A DNA stretch of 64,000 nucleotides from Lachnospira sp. UBA2821 (GTDB lineage: Bacteria > Bacillota > Clostridia > Lachnospirales > Lachnospiraceae), in the NCBI GenBank assembly GCA_002351535.1, contig DEGR01000031.1, positions 1 through 64,000 of the forward strand. The letters run 5' to 3'. Shown here piece after piece: positions 44,058-53,458 of this stretch (positions are counted from its first letter, which is position 1; every line of letters starts with the position of its first letter). The position numbers and the translations under genes were made by a program. The notes below the pieces were generated by a model, which worked only from the letters and a program-made list of their open reading frames with translations, did no database searches and was not told the DNA's origin.

Positions 44058-44245
44058 TGTTATCGATGGATGAGAAGTTTGAACGTTCTGTAGCGGTCAG
44101 TAAGCTGCAGAAGTATTCATCATATTTAACTGACGAACAGGTCAGTCAGATTAACAGCATCACACATGAGTGTGAACTTAAGTGGAGAGATTTTTGTAAA
44201 AAAGGAATGGTGGGACAGGTATGTCTGGAAAATTTGGAGAATTGA
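44054..44245 (+). CDS. Small phage protein
   Basis: A 63-residue helical protein with overlapping starts and stops on both sides, so it belongs to a tight early operon. No family is recognised. Confidence 0.55.
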   Translation: MMLSMDEKFERSVAVSKLQKYSSYLTDEQVSQINSITHECELKWRDFCKKGMVGQVCLENLEN

Positions 44246-44736
44246 CATTAGAAGAATTTAACAATATGGCTGAAGGATTTAAGGCTGAAGGAGATATTGA
44301 GAGCCTTAAGATACTTGCAGGAGAGTATCTGATAGATAAATATGACCTGGAGGATTATATAGCCGGGGATATTGAAGAACTGGCAACGGGAATAACATTC
44401 TCGCTTGGAAGGCTTCAGGCAGAATACAACGATAAGGTTGGTAATAGTAAGAATCCGTGGGAAGCATTACCATTCAAAGCTATATATAGCATGTCGGTAA
44501 GCATGATATATGAAATAGCTGATGGCATATGCACCGGAAAAAAGAAAAAACTTGAAGATATAGTGAATGAGATGCAGAAGATAGCTAAAGAGAAGTCTTC
44601 AGGAAATGAAGCGGTGTGTGTATGTGGAACGGACAAGCAGCTTAGGGATATTATCAGGGCGTATTATTCTAAAGGTATTAAAGAAGCTGCAAATATTATT
44701 AACGGACTGGGGGTTGAAAATAGTGCAGGCATTTAA
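44221..44736 (+). CDS. Unknown early phage protein
   Basis: A 171-residue acidic, mostly helical protein (LTLEEFNNMAEGFKAEGD; YDLEDYIAGDIEELATG). The last 30 residues (KQLRDIIRAYYSKGIKEAANIINGLG) look like a separate small helical motif. GGTGGGACAGG lies before ATG 44221. No family is recognised. Confidence 0.6.
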   Translation: MSGKFGELTLEEFNNMAEGFKAEGDIESLKILAGEYLIDKYDLEDYIAGDIEELATGITFSLGRLQAEYNDKVGNSKNPWEALPFKAIYSMSVSMIYEIADGICTGKKKKLEDIVNEMQKIAKEKSSGNEAVCVCGTDKQLRDIIRAYYSKGIKEAANIINGLGVENSAGI

Positions 44737-45298
44737 GTTTTTCAACTCAAACATGGATTGTACCATGGGAAAAGGGACATATCATTATGAGCCGGGTGTT
44801 AAGTATGTGGAGAATGAAGCCAACTGTGTTAAGAATGGATTCCATGCATGCGAGTATATATTTGACTGTCTCAGTTATTACAGGTCAATAAGTGACTCAA
44901 TGGTATATCTGGTTGAAGCAGCAGGAGATATAGATGAGGACGGAACGGACAGCAAGATATCATGTACAGAGATAGAGCTTATTAAGCGGCTGGGAATAGC
45001 AGATATGGCATATTATGCAGCACAGTATATAATAGTGCATCCGGACAGAGATGTATTTATAAATAATAGAGATGTAGAGGTCAGTGAAAATGAAGCATCA
45101 GCTAATTTGATTGCAATAGCAATCGGAGAACACCCAAGAGCAATGACAGTTGAAGACGGAGTAATGGTTTTAATACAGAAAGAAAATGGGCATTTTACGA
45201 AAGCGAAGATATGGGCGTCAAAGGCCGGTAAATGGTATACGTTAGATTCGGAGGGCAGGATATATGAGAAAGAAGAAAATAGAGCAGCAGCCCATTAG
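44723..45298 (+). CDS. DUF7666-like phage protein
   Basis: A 191-residue protein. It starts QAFKFFNSNMDCTMGKGTYH, followed by CVKNGFHACEYIFDCLSYY, the pattern of DUF7666 proteins, in which a small domain reads a 'fully described' FHAC motif. GTG 44723 follows GGGGGTTGAAAATA; the frame stays open further upstream to 44606 but overlaps the previous gene there. The 3' end overlaps the PcfJ gene by 35 nt. Biochemical role unknown. Confidence 0.6.
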   Translation: MQAFKFFNSNMDCTMGKGTYHYEPGVKYVENEANCVKNGFHACEYIFDCLSYYRSISDSMVYLVEAAGDIDEDGTDSKISCTEIELIKRLGIADMAYYAAQYIIVHPDRDVFINNRDVEVSENEASANLIAIAIGEHPRAMTVEDGVMVLIQKENGHFTKAKIWASKAGKWYTLDSEGRIYEKEENRAAAH

Positions 45299-47273
45299 AA
45301 AGGCAACGAAAGATGGACTGAGGGCAGCAGTCCAGATATTTGAGGATATTCTTATAATCGATTGCTATAAGGATAAGATGTATCTGGGAAGATATGCAGT
45401 TACTGAAATTGGAGAACATGCATTGCTTAAGGATGGAGAGTGGAGCAGTAAAAGCATAACAAAAGCATTTGGATTCGAGCAGTATTACAGCAGTTATGAT
45501 TTCAGCAGAAATGTAAAATTTGATACAAATAAAGACCGGGACACGGTTATATATTTCACCAAAACAACAAACCGGACAAATGTAATATCTGAAATATTAT
45601 ATCTTGAAAGCGAGTATGGAAGACAGGTCAGAGAGAATGCTTACGAACGTAAGGTTAAAAGAATAGAAAACATTATGAGCGAAGTTCCTGCGACACCGGA
45701 TGATTTTGAAAGCTGGATTGATGGTACAGTATTCAAATCATCAGCGTATTGGTTCTATGATAAAGAAAAAAGCTTATATAACTGTACAGCCTGCGGTAAG
45801 ACACATAAGAAGAAAGACGGAATCCATAATCAGGAAGTGGTATGCAGCAGAACCGGCAGGAAGTGCATTATAAAGAAAAAGAATAAGAACGGAATCCTTG
45901 AAAAGGACAGAGTAGTTCTGTTCGAAAAACTTGAATCCGGAAGGAGTGTAGCAAGACACTTCAGAGTATACAAGGAAAGCATGCCATTGGGGAATGTTAG
46001 TATGGATGTATTTGAGGACGTAAGGATATTCTTCGGAGAATACAATATCAACAAAAAGAGAGAGCCGACACAATTATATTATGGATGTTATAGCAACGCA
46101 GATGAGTATGAACAGGACTGGTGGACTACTAATCCTAAAAATAAAAGAACCGGAGCGGGATATATATATCCGGATGTTAATCTTGACGGAACGGAGTTTG
46201 AGCACCTCGGAATAGAGGAAATAGCTGCTAAATGCTGGCACATTGATGTGAATAAAATAATGAGATCCGTATGGCATCCATTCGAATACCTAGTGAAGCA
46301 GAACATGGAAAAACTGGTTAATGATATAGCATATTATGTCTGCAATTGGAGCGGAGCTATATTATGTAATCAGACATTAATGCTTAGCGGTAAGAAACTT
46401 AAAGAGATATGCCGGATAGATGGCCAGAGATGGAATAGGCTCAAACAAATGAACGGAGGAATCACAGAGCTTCAATGGCTTCAGCTTGAGCAGGAAAGTG
46501 AATATAAGATAAGAGATGAGACAATAAAGTATTTTAGCGAAAATAAAATCAAAGCAAAAGATATAGAGCCACTCTTAAGTCATATTAGTGTCGAGAAAAT
46601 CAGAAATCATCTCGCTAAACAGAAAGAAAGCCCTGGAAAAGCACTTGAGTACTGGCTTGATTATTTGGATATGGCTGAGAAAGCCGGTTATAACCTTGAT
46701 GATGAAATAGTATATAAACCAAAGGATATAAAATACAGACATGATGAAATGGTAGATATGCTTAACAGGGCAAATAGTAAAGAAGAGGTTAAAAGAATAG
46801 AAAAGCAGTTCAAAAATATCAGGAACGTAATACTGAGAACAAAGAAAATATATGAATACCGCAATGATAAGTATGCTTTCATAATGCCAGGAAGCGTAGA
46901 GGATATTATTGTAGAAGGTAAAAACCTTCACATATGCGTATCAACAACAGACAGGTACTACGAGAGAATAAATAATGAAGAGACATATATAGGGTTCATT
47001 AGAGACATTGTTCATCCGGATATATCATATTACACTATTGAGTTCGAACCCAATGGTACGGTTAGACAAAAGAGATCTGAATACAACAGACAGCCTAATC
47101 TTCCGGAAATAACTGGTTTCCTTAAAGAGTGGCAGAAACATTTAAAGTTAAATGACAAAATAAAAGAGAAGCAGAAGAAGTCAGAGATATTGAGAATTGA
47201 AGGACTTGAAGAATTAAGAAAAAATTCACCGGATTTTGCAAGAACATTAGAAAACGACTTACTTGTTGTATAG
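45264..47273 (+). CDS. PcfJ-like protein
   Basis: A 669-residue protein. A central zinc-binding segment (YNCTACGKTHKKKDG...C) lies near 170-200. The C-terminal PcfJ domain (about 500-640) has IVEGKNLHICVSTTDRYYERINNEETYIGFIR. PcfJ proteins occur in conjugative plasmids and phages of Firmicutes; their activity is unknown. It is the longest gene of the early region and overlaps the DUF7666-like gene start-in-stop. The size and conservation suggest a core function in replication or takeover. Confidence 0.75.
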   Translation: MRKKKIEQQPIRKATKDGLRAAVQIFEDILIIDCYKDKMYLGRYAVTEIGEHALLKDGEWSSKSITKAFGFEQYYSSYDFSRNVKFDTNKDRDTVIYFTKTTNRTNVISEILYLESEYGRQVRENAYERKVKRIENIMSEVPATPDDFESWIDGTVFKSSAYWFYDKEKSLYNCTACGKTHKKKDGIHNQEVVCSRTGRKCIIKKKNKNGILEKDRVVLFEKLESGRSVARHFRVYKESMPLGNVSMDVFEDVRIFFGEYNINKKREPTQLYYGCYSNADEYEQDWWTTNPKNKRTGAGYIYPDVNLDGTEFEHLGIEEIAAKCWHIDVNKIMRSVWHPFEYLVKQNMEKLVNDIAYYVCNWSGAILCNQTLMLSGKKLKEICRIDGQRWNRLKQMNGGITELQWLQLEQESEYKIRDETIKYFSENKIKAKDIEPLLSHISVEKIRNHLAKQKESPGKALEYWLDYLDMAEKAGYNLDDEIVYKPKDIKYRHDEMVDMLNRANSKEEVKRIEKQFKNIRNVILRTKKIYEYRNDKYAFIMPGSVEDIIVEGKNLHICVSTTDRYYERINNEETYIGFIRDIVHPDISYYTIEFEPNGTVRQKRSEYNRQPNLPEITGFLKEWQKHLKLNDKIKEKQKKSEILRIEGLEELRKNSPDFARTLENDLLVV

Positions 47274-47282
47274 GAGGAGAAT

Positions 47283-48818
47283 ATGGAAGAACTTAATATA
47301 CAGAAATCGTACGCAGAATTTAAAAATGCACTTGATACAGAATTCAACACGGCAGCAGAGAGCTTTAACAGAATAGGCTATCTGTTAAAGGTTGCCAGAG
47401 ACACAGACATCCTGCATGAATCAGGATATAAGACCGTAGCAGAATTTGCAAATGCGGAATACGGATTGAGAAAAGATGATGTATCAAGATTTATCGCAAT
47501 TAACGACAGATACTCAGAGAACGGATACTCTGAACGTCTGGCAGAGAAATACAGAGGATTCGGAAGAGCGAAGCTTCAGGAGATGTTATCTCTCCCGGTA
47601 GAGATAGCGGATGAAATACCTGTAAGCACTCCAAAGTCAGTGATACAGGAAATTAAAAAAGAGTATAAAGAGGAGCAGGCTATTACAGAAATAGAGGTAA
47701 TACTTGAAGATGAGAATAAAGAGCAGCAGGAAATGGATAATAATCTTGCAAAGGTTCTTCATCAGCTCCTGCATGATAGAAAGGATTTATTCAAAGCAGT
47801 AGAGAAGATTGCCCTGATGAAAAATGCAGAAATGCTTTACAATGCACTCGCACCATCCGGTGTAGAAACTCATATTGTAAGAATCGCCGGAGTAGGAAGG
47901 TTCATGTTTTCTATAACAGACTTGAACGATAACCTTTCACTCATGGAGATGAGAAGTGCAAATAAAGAATCATATGAATGGTATGATGCGGTTATGGCCG
48001 TGTATTCCATTTTTGAAAACAAAAAAGGCAAGGACCTGTATTTTGAAATATATGGAGAACCTTATGAAGACAGTAAAGTTGAACCGGTGCAACCGGAAGA
48101 ACCTAAGGCAGAGGTTAAGGACACCGCAGAACAGACGAAACCTGAGCGTCTGGAAAATGAAAACCTTGCAGACACTACGGAAGAACAGTATATAGGAGAT
48201 TCTGAAAAAGGAGCTGCAGAAACAGAAGTAATTGCACATAATTCACATATAGAAACTACAGATGTGGAATGCAAGCAGAAGGCAGCAGTTGTTGAAGATA
48301 TTGTGGAAGAAACAGAGCCTGACACAGAAGAGATTATGAATCCATATGTCGAGCCTGCACAAGAGGATTTGGAACAATCAGAAGAAATAAGCGAAACAAC
48401 TAAGATATTATGTGTTAAAGCGTTCTATAAATATTATTATGACAGAATAAACGATGCACATAGTATTTCAAGTGAAATACATTCAATTCTAAATGATGAC
48501 TACAAGGGACATATCATAGTTGATGAAGATTACAGTGTGCTTATTGATAAGAAATTTATTATTGAGAAGAACAGCTGTATATTTGGAACAATATCAGAAG
48601 TACTGGTTGAAAAGTACATAGATATGATTATTCAGGAAGAACATAAAGATAAAGCGCTTGAAGAAGCAGCGAATAAAGATAAAGCGCTTGAATCGATTAG
48701 TAATACATTAACAGATATCAGGAAGAATCTTGATAATAAAAATTATATAACAGCATTACAGTATACGGAACTGCTGTTAGGCAAGCTTAAGAAAATAATC
48801 GAGGAGGATAGACAATGA
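47283..48818 (+). CDS. Large phage early protein with possible DNA-binding N-terminus
   Basis: A 511-residue protein. The N-terminal 115 residues contain ESFNRIGYLLKVARDTDIL, then YKTVAEFANAEYGLRKDDVSRFIAINDRYS, a helix-turn-helix-like segment seen in some DUF3102/ParB-related phage proteins. The middle (260-370) is an acidic low-complexity linker and the C-terminus is helical. One copy of the dispersed palindrome (48078-48093) lies inside the linker coding sequence. GGAGG precedes the ATG. Confidence 0.55.
   Translation: MEELNIQKSYAEFKNALDTEFNTAAESFNRIGYLLKVARDTDILHESGYKTVAEFANAEYGLRKDDVSRFIAINDRYSENGYSERLAEKYRGFGRAKLQEMLSLPVEIADEIPVSTPKSVIQEIKKEYKEEQAITEIEVILEDENKEQQEMDNNLAKVLHQLLHDRKDLFKAVEKIALMKNAEMLYNALAPSGVETHIVRIAGVGRFMFSITDLNDNLSLMEMRSANKESYEWYDAVMAVYSIFENKKGKDLYFEIYGEPYEDSKVEPVQPEEPKAEVKDTAEQTKPERLENENLADTTEEQYIGDSEKGAAETEVIAHNSHIETTDVECKQKAAVVEDIVEETEPDTEEIMNPYVEPAQEDLEQSEEISETTKILCVKAFYKYYYDRINDAHSISSEIHSILNDDYKGHIIVDEDYSVLIDKKFIIEKNSCIFGTISEVLVEKYIDMIIQEEHKDKALEEAANKDKALESISNTLTDIRKNLDNKNYITALQYTELLLGKLKKIIEEDRQ
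48078..48093. promoter_or_regulatory. Dispersed prophage palindrome, copy 2
   Basis: GTTGAACCGGTGCAAC, identical to copy 1, inside a coding sequence. Confidence 0.55.
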
Positions 48819-49237
48819 GTAACAGAATGAGTGATGATGAGATATTCAAGAAGTATAATCGCGCTGGAAATGCAAGAGAGAAGAAGGAACAGATTACAAT
48901 CATAGCGGAGTTAAATGGAATGACGAATGACGAAGTTAGGAAGATACTTGCCGAGAAAGGAGCAGAGCTTCCAAATGAAAGGAGAAAGACTTCACCGGTT
49001 AAGGCGAAGTCTGAACCAGTTAAAAAAACAGAAAAGGGTTCAAAGAAGCAGCAGGACATACCGGATTCAGTTAGAAACGTTATCGTGAAAGGCATGCAGG
49101 ATCTTACAGATAAAGCGGAGCAGCTCCATAAAGAACTGGATGAGATTATTGCCGGCAAAGTAGAACCGCTTGAAAAGGCAATAGATGCGATTGAGAAAGA
49201 GATAACTGATTGTAGTAACTACTTGAGAGGAGAATAG
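48815..49237 (+). CDS. Phage early protein, coiled coil
   Basis: A 140-residue protein. The N-terminus resembles a small HTH (DDEIFKKYNRAGNAREKKEQITIIAELNGMTNDEVRKILAE), followed by a basic linker and a C-terminal coiled coil (LTDKAEQLHKELDEIIAGKVEPLEKA). GAGGAGG lies upstream and it overlaps the previous gene by 4 nt. No family is recognised. Confidence 0.6.
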   Translation: MSNRMSDDEIFKKYNRAGNAREKKEQITIIAELNGMTNDEVRKILAEKGAELPNERRKTSPVKAKSEPVKKTEKGSKKQQDIPDSVRNVIVKGMQDLTDKAEQLHKELDEIIAGKVEPLEKAIDAIEKEITDCSNYLRGE

Positions 49238-49238
49238 T

Positions 49239-49664
49239 ATGAGATTAAACAAGATTAATATTGATGAGATTGCAGGAGGAGGATTTCAGGAACAGTTCCA
49301 GAAGTCATTCGAGAAGATAATAGAGAATCTGAAAGATCCTAACACATCATTCAGAGATAAAAGGAAGATGGTTATAACACTCACATTTGCGCAGGACGAG
49401 AACAGGGAAGACGTGATGTGCGGAATAGCATTTAATGAAAAACTGGCACCCAGAAACATGATTAAGACACAGTATTCGATAGGAGAGGATTTAACGAATG
49501 GAAGACTTGATGTCAGAGAATATGGACCGGGAACTATACCGGGACAGATAAAGATTGACGATTATGTGGCAGAGCAGACTATAGATGGAAAAATAATAGA
49601 TACTGATACCGGAGAGGTAATAGGACAGACACAGCCAATAGATTTGAGAAGAAAGGATGCATAA
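49239..49664 (+). CDS. Phage 'replication terminator protein' family member
   Basis: A 141-residue protein with the pattern often annotated as phage replication terminator protein. It starts with INIDEIAGGGFQEQFQKSFEKIIENLKDPNT, then KRKMVITLTFAQDENRED. The name is historical and the activity is unproven. It starts one base after the previous stop and precedes the 240-residue gene with which such proteins are often paired. Confidence 0.7.
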   Translation: MRLNKINIDEIAGGGFQEQFQKSFEKIIENLKDPNTSFRDKRKMVITLTFAQDENREDVMCGIAFNEKLAPRNMIKTQYSIGEDLTNGRLDVREYGPGTIPGQIKIDDYVAEQTIDGKIIDTDTGEVIGQTQPIDLRRKDA

Positions 49665-49667
49665 GAG

Positions 49668-50390
49668 ATGATAAAAGAAGCATTAGAATACATAATAGGA
49701 TTAAACGATTCAATTCAATATGAGACAATTAATGACAAACTGTACTGCAATAAACAAATGCACCTTGTGGATGAATACAACAAGATTAAACCAATCCGTT
49801 TACATTCACTAACAAGCCTGGTTGATTATGTTAAAACATGTGAGCAGAACATTCCTGATAAAATGTACCTTGTGATAAATGAATACAACTCAATATCGCT
49901 TATAGGACATCTGGATAAAGACAATCAGAGAGATAATGTTATTGAATGCAGCTCCAACACGGTACAGTTCAGATTTGGAGAGTGGCACACACAGGAGCAG
50001 TTCAACATTGCATTGCAGAGCTTGTTCGTAGATAACGAAGACAGAGCATTACTTCTTACAGTTATGGGAAACCTTGAAGCTGGAAGCGTAGCTAAATATG
50101 GAGACGATGGAGTTACTCAGAAGGCAACAATTAAGAGTGGGGTTTCGGTAAAGCAGGATATAGTAGTTCCAAATCCGGTGACACTTATTCCCTACAGAAG
50201 TTTTCTTGAAGTGGGACATCCGGCAACACAGTTCATCTTCAGATTAAAGCAGGATGACAGAACAGGAGAAGTAAAGGCGGCATTATTTGAAGCTGATGGC
50301 GGTGCCTGGAAGATGCAGATTATGGACGAGATTAAGAAGTACCTGGAAGAGAGTCTTAAAGAGTTCGAGAATATTAACATATTGGCATAG
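49668..50390 (+). CDS. Conserved phage protein (possibly DUF2303-like)
   Basis: A 240-residue protein. An N-terminal section contains LTSLVDYVKT and LVINEYNSISLIGHLD. A middle section, EWHTQEQFNIALQSLFVDNEDRALLLTVMGNL, recalls DUF2303 phage proteins. A beta-rich C-terminus follows. It is probably part of the recombination/replication block; the family match is by eye and tentative. Confidence 0.5.
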   Translation: MIKEALEYIIGLNDSIQYETINDKLYCNKQMHLVDEYNKIKPIRLHSLTSLVDYVKTCEQNIPDKMYLVINEYNSISLIGHLDKDNQRDNVIECSSNTVQFRFGEWHTQEQFNIALQSLFVDNEDRALLLTVMGNLEAGSVAKYGDDGVTQKATIKSGVSVKQDIVVPNPVTLIPYRSFLEVGHPATQFIFRLKQDDRTGEVKAALFEADGGAWKMQIMDEIKKYLEESLKEFENINILA

Positions 50391-50405
50391 AACAGGAGAG
50401 AATGT

Positions 50406-50675
50406 ATGAAGAAAACTGAAGACATGATAAATCGGAAAATGTACAAAGAGATTAAGAAGTACGACAGGCAGCAGATGGAAGCTTTCGCTGAATCAATCTA
50501 CACCAGCGGATTCAATGACGGATGCAATGCATATGAGAAGACAATGAAGAGCAAGGAACTTGATTTCGACAAGCTAAGAGATAATATTGGAGGAATCAAA
50601 GGTATAGGCGCGAAGAAGCTGGATGATATTATGAAAGCTATTGCGGATACGGTATCGGAGGATGATATATCGTAG
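50406..50675 (+). CDS. Small phage protein with helix-hairpin-helix motif
   Basis: An 89-residue protein whose C-terminus, LRDNIGGIKGIGAKKLDDIM, has the GIGxxK signature of a helix-hairpin-helix DNA-binding motif. GGAGAG precedes ATG 50406. Confidence 0.6.
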   Translation: MKKTEDMINRKMYKEIKKYDRQQMEAFAESIYTSGFNDGCNAYEKTMKSKELDFDKLRDNIGGIKGIGAKKLDDIMKAIADTVSEDDIS

Positions 50676-50722
50676 GATGAGCTGTACCAGGCACACATGA
50701 AATATGTATAAGAGGTGATTAC

Positions 50723-50986
50723 ATGGTTATAAAATGTATCGTATGCGGAAAAGAGTTTGATGCAGTTAAAAGTTTCGGTAAATTTCCTATAACATGCGGG
50801 GATGAATGTTTCAAAGAAAATCGCCGGCGTAAACGTATTGAATATTACGCTAAGAATAAAAACACTAATAAAAATACTAAGAAAAAGACAAATCACAATG
50901 ATTTTGTAGAGATAAACGACAAAGCCCACGCGTTAGGCATGAGTTACGGACAATATGTTGGATTATACATGAATAGAGGTGAATAA
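50723..50986 (+). CDS. Small zinc-finger phage protein
   Basis: An 87-residue basic protein with CIVCGKEFD and CGDECFKENRRRKR, a four-Cys zinc finger, then a Lys/Asn-rich stretch. Likely nucleic-acid binding. AGAGGTG precedes the ATG. Confidence 0.6.
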   Translation: MVIKCIVCGKEFDAVKSFGKFPITCGDECFKENRRRKRIEYYAKNKNTNKNTKKKTNHNDFVEINDKAHALGMSYGQYVGLYMNRGE

Positions 50987-50989
50987 GAT

Positions 50990-51379
50990 ATGATATTACA
51001 GAACTCAATTGAATTGATCCAGGAAAGAATAGCATTTATAGAAAGTCACTATCCTCATATGGTTGAATATAAGAAAGCATTAGAGATGTCAGCACAGGCA
51101 CTTGAAAAGCAGTTAAAGGCAGGCGGAGAGAATATCAGTAGCAATGAATGGATAACAATATCAGAAAGACTTCCGAATCCTGAAACTTATGTATTGTTAT
51201 CATTTGAAAACGTTAGCATTCCGGTTATTGGAAGATATGAGCAGGATAAAGACGGAGGAGCTTTCTATGCTGGAGACGAGGATGAAACATTGACATCCCA
51301 GGATATGTATGTGAATGCATGGATGCCGTTACCAGAACCATACAAGGAGAGTGAAGATATTGCCAGAAACAATAGATAA
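50990..51379 (+). CDS. DUF551-containing phage protein
   Basis: A 129-residue protein. After a helical start, residues 49-120 match DUF551: NEWITISERLPNPETYVLLSF and YVNAWMPLPEPY. DUF551 proteins are frequent in phages with unknown role. It overlaps the next gene by 20 nt. Confidence 0.75.
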   Translation: MILQNSIELIQERIAFIESHYPHMVEYKKALEMSAQALEKQLKAGGENISSNEWITISERLPNPETYVLLSFENVSIPVIGRYEQDKDGGAFYAGDEDETLTSQDMYVNAWMPLPEPYKESEDIARNNR

Positions 51380-51566
51380 AAAGGCAGCAGTTGAGAACCT
51401 TCAGAAGCTTGGATACGAAGCTGCTATACGAAACGGAGTAGTAACCGTTGACGTACCTGAAGATGCAGACATTAATAAAGAATTTGAAAAATACAAGAAT
51501 GCGCTTCGTGATATGAATTACAGTATTGGTGCATATACAATGAGAAAAATAAAAACCAAAGAATAG
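51360..51566 (+). CDS. Small phage protein
   Basis: A 68-residue protein from TTG 51360, with AAGGAGAGTG upstream. It has an alternating alpha/beta look (AVENLQKLGYEAAIRNGVVTVDVPED). No family is recognised. Confidence 0.5.
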   Translation: MPETIDKKAAVENLQKLGYEAAIRNGVVTVDVPEDADINKEFEKYKNALRDMNYSIGAYTMRKIKTKE

Positions 51567-51578
51567 GAGATGAGCGAA

Positions 51579-52034
51579 ATGGAGTTTTTATCAGATTTTA
51601 AGAAAAAAGTGATAGCTGGAAAAGATGTCGAAGAAAAAAGCATATATTTCATTCTCTTTAAAGACCATGAAGTAGAGAAATTGTGCCATGCAAGAATCGA
51701 TGAAATAGCTGATGAAACTATTACATTTAGAACGGCAGCAAATAGAGGACCGATAACAGTTCAGCAAAGTGATATTATTGAAATCACCGGAGAAGAAAAG
51801 AGCGAGTGTTTTGAAGAGTCAATGCTGAAAGGACTGTATAGAGGAGAAATATACATATTGGAAAATAGAAGCACAACAACACTCCAGGAATATCAATCTC
51901 AGGGGAAATGTGAAGGATGTCAATTCTATGGCATAGTCGATATAGACGGAAGAAAGGACTGTACATTTCCATGGTTTGATGAGGGAGCTGATGAATGGGA
52001 ATATGGCAAGAACTGTGATGAGATTTCAGAGTAA
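51579..52034 (+). CDS. Phage early protein
   Basis: A 151-residue protein. A beta-rich N-terminal half (FILFKDHEVEKLCHARIDEI) is followed by a Cys-rich end (CEGCQFYGIVDIDGRKDCTFPWFDEGADEWEYGKNC) that may bind zinc. AGGAG at 51566-51570 overlaps ATG 51570, so ATG 51579 is the better start. No family is recognised. Confidence 0.55.
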   Translation: MEFLSDFKKKVIAGKDVEEKSIYFILFKDHEVEKLCHARIDEIADETITFRTAANRGPITVQQSDIIEITGEEKSECFEESMLKGLYRGEIYILENRSTTTLQEYQSQGKCEGCQFYGIVDIDGRKDCTFPWFDEGADEWEYGKNCDEISE

Positions 52035-52082
52035 TAATATTGAAAGTGATTTCTAGATAAGTGAATTTAATGAGGTGACAAG

Positions 52083-52328
52083 ATGAAAGAATTGAGAAAG
52101 TGCCCTTTTTGTGGCGGAGAAGCAAAAGCAAAAACAGTATTAAATAAAAGTAAACATTGCAACGTTGGCTTTATTTTTGAGATTGTATGCACAGAATGTG
52201 GCACTACATATCCAAAGCAGTACGGTATAGATTTAAAGCTACAGGAAGATTTATCTATCACAATTGTAGGAGAAGATAAAAGAGAAGAAGCAATAAATGA
52301 TTGGAATAATAGGGTTAGTAGTTATTAA
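52083..52328 (+). CDS. Lar-like restriction-alleviation protein
   Basis: An 81-residue zinc-ribbon protein. LRKCPFCGGEAKAK at the start, a second CTECG pair and the closing EAINDWNNR are the hallmarks of Lar-family proteins. Rac-prophage Lar dampens type I restriction; here the role is inferred. TGAGGTG precedes the ATG. Confidence 0.8.
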   Translation: MKELRKCPFCGGEAKAKTVLNKSKHCNVGFIFEIVCTECGTTYPKQYGIDLKLQEDLSITIVGEDKREEAINDWNNRVSSY

Positions 52329-52360
52329 GATAATCAAAATTTTACAGAAAGGAGTACAAA

Positions 52361-52780
52361 ATGAATAAAGTAATATTAATGGGTAGACTCACAAGAGACC
52401 CAGATATAAGATACTCACAAGGCTCAGAGCCAATGGCGATTGCAAGATTTACACTTGCAGTAAACAGAAAACTTAAGAAAGACGATGAGCAGCAGGCAGA
52501 TTTTATAAGCTGTGTAGCATTCGGAAAGTCCGGAGAATTTATTGAGAAATATGCTCATAAGGGAACAAAACTTGTGGTAGAAGGAAGAATACAGACAGGC
52601 AGTTACACTAATAAAGACGGTAATAAGGTATACACAACAGACGTTGTAGTTGAGAACTGTGAATTTGCTGAAAGCAAGGCAGCAGGAGACAACAATAATC
52701 AGGGAACAAGACCGGCACCGTACGAAGGCTTTATGACAATACCTGATGGCGTGGATGAAGAGGGGCTGCCTTTTAACTGA
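52361..52780 (+). CDS. ssb: Single-stranded DNA-binding protein
   Basis: A 139-residue SSB with an N-terminal OB fold (MNKVILMGRLTRDPDIRYSQ, FISCVAFGKSGEFIEKYAHKGTK) and an acidic C-terminal tip ending EEGLPFN, the protein-interaction tail (slightly extended past the usual F). It coats phage ssDNA during replication, consistent with a nicking Rep protein upstream. AAAGGAG precedes the ATG. Confidence 0.95.
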   Translation: MNKVILMGRLTRDPDIRYSQGSEPMAIARFTLAVNRKLKKDDEQQADFISCVAFGKSGEFIEKYAHKGTKLVVEGRIQTGSYTNKDGNKVYTTDVVVENCEFAESKAAGDNNNQGTRPAPYEGFMTIPDGVDEEGLPFN

Positions 52781-52791
52781 TAAAGCTTATA

Positions 52792-52807
52792 GTTGAACCG
52801 GTTCAAC
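52792..52807. promoter_or_regulatory. Dispersed prophage palindrome, copy 3 (perfect)
   Basis: GTTGAACCGGTTCAAC is a perfect 16-bp palindrome in the gap between ssb and the late-regulator gene, 35 bp before the latter's start. Confidence 0.65.
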
Positions 52808-52841
52808 AGCATAACATACAAATAGATGGAGGTATAAATTA

Positions 52842-53279
52842 ATGGTATCAAAGGAAATTCTTATACAATACGCAGATCTGCAGGAAGAGGTGAAAGAACT
52901 CAGAGGGCAGATTGACAATTTAGAAAGACAGATAGAAAAAATAGAGAAAGAAGGCTGTGTCAAAGATAGCGTTAAAGGCGGACTAGGTGGAATACAGCAC
53001 TTTGTTGTAGAAGGATTCCCGGTACCGGCAATTGAAAGAAAGACATCCATGCTTAGAAACAGACAACAGATGCTTAATAACAGGGAGATGCGATTGTTAG
53101 AGACACTGAATGAAGTAGAGGAGTTTATTGATGCCATAAAGGACAGTCACATGAGGAGATTAATTACGGCAAGAGTGATAGATAATTTAACATGGCAGCA
53201 GGTGGCAAATAAGATGGGAGGATACAGTACGGCAGATGGTGCCAGAAAGACATTCGAAAGATTTTTAGAAGAAAAATAA
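52842..53279 (+). CDS. Late-gene transcription regulator (DUF1492/ArpU-like)
   Basis: A 145-residue protein. An N-terminal coiled coil (LQEEVKELRGQIDNLERQIEKI) is followed by a sigma-70 region 4-like HTH, RRLITARVIDNLTWQQVANKMGGYSTADGARKTFERF. Such proteins sit just before terminase genes and switch on late transcription. The palindrome at 52792 and a gap with TTGTCC repeats at 53282-53296 flank it. Confidence 0.8.
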   Translation: MVSKEILIQYADLQEEVKELRGQIDNLERQIEKIEKEGCVKDSVKGGLGGIQHFVVEGFPVPAIERKTSMLRNRQQMLNNREMRLLETLNEVEEFIDAIKDSHMRRLITARVIDNLTWQQVANKMGGYSTADGARKTFERFLEEK

Positions 53280-53281
53280 AG

Positions 53282-53321
53282 TTGTCCGTTTTGTCCGTAA
53301 AAAATATGTTATTATTACAAT
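53282..53321 (+). promoter_or_regulatory. Possible late-gene promoter region
   Basis: The direct repeat TTGTCCGTT/TTGTCCGTA (53282-53299) is followed by an AT-rich segment with TACAAT at 53316-53321. The 179-bp gap before the terminase genes is the likely site for late-regulator action. Nothing else is seen in the gap. Confidence 0.35.
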
Positions 53322-53458
53322 GAGCCAAGAAGGAAAAACGTATATAACTGTTACCCCTTTTTGATTTACATTTATCTCCCCCTTATAGGAAAAGGAATCA
53401 TTGCAGATGCAGTGGTTCTTTTTTCTTTGCGTGAAAGTAGAAAGGCAGGTGTTGCGGA

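Noticed and set aside
44606..44722. Upstream extension of the DUF7666-like gene
   Set aside because: Overlaps the preceding gene in another frame, while GTG 44723 fits the family start and has a ribosome site.
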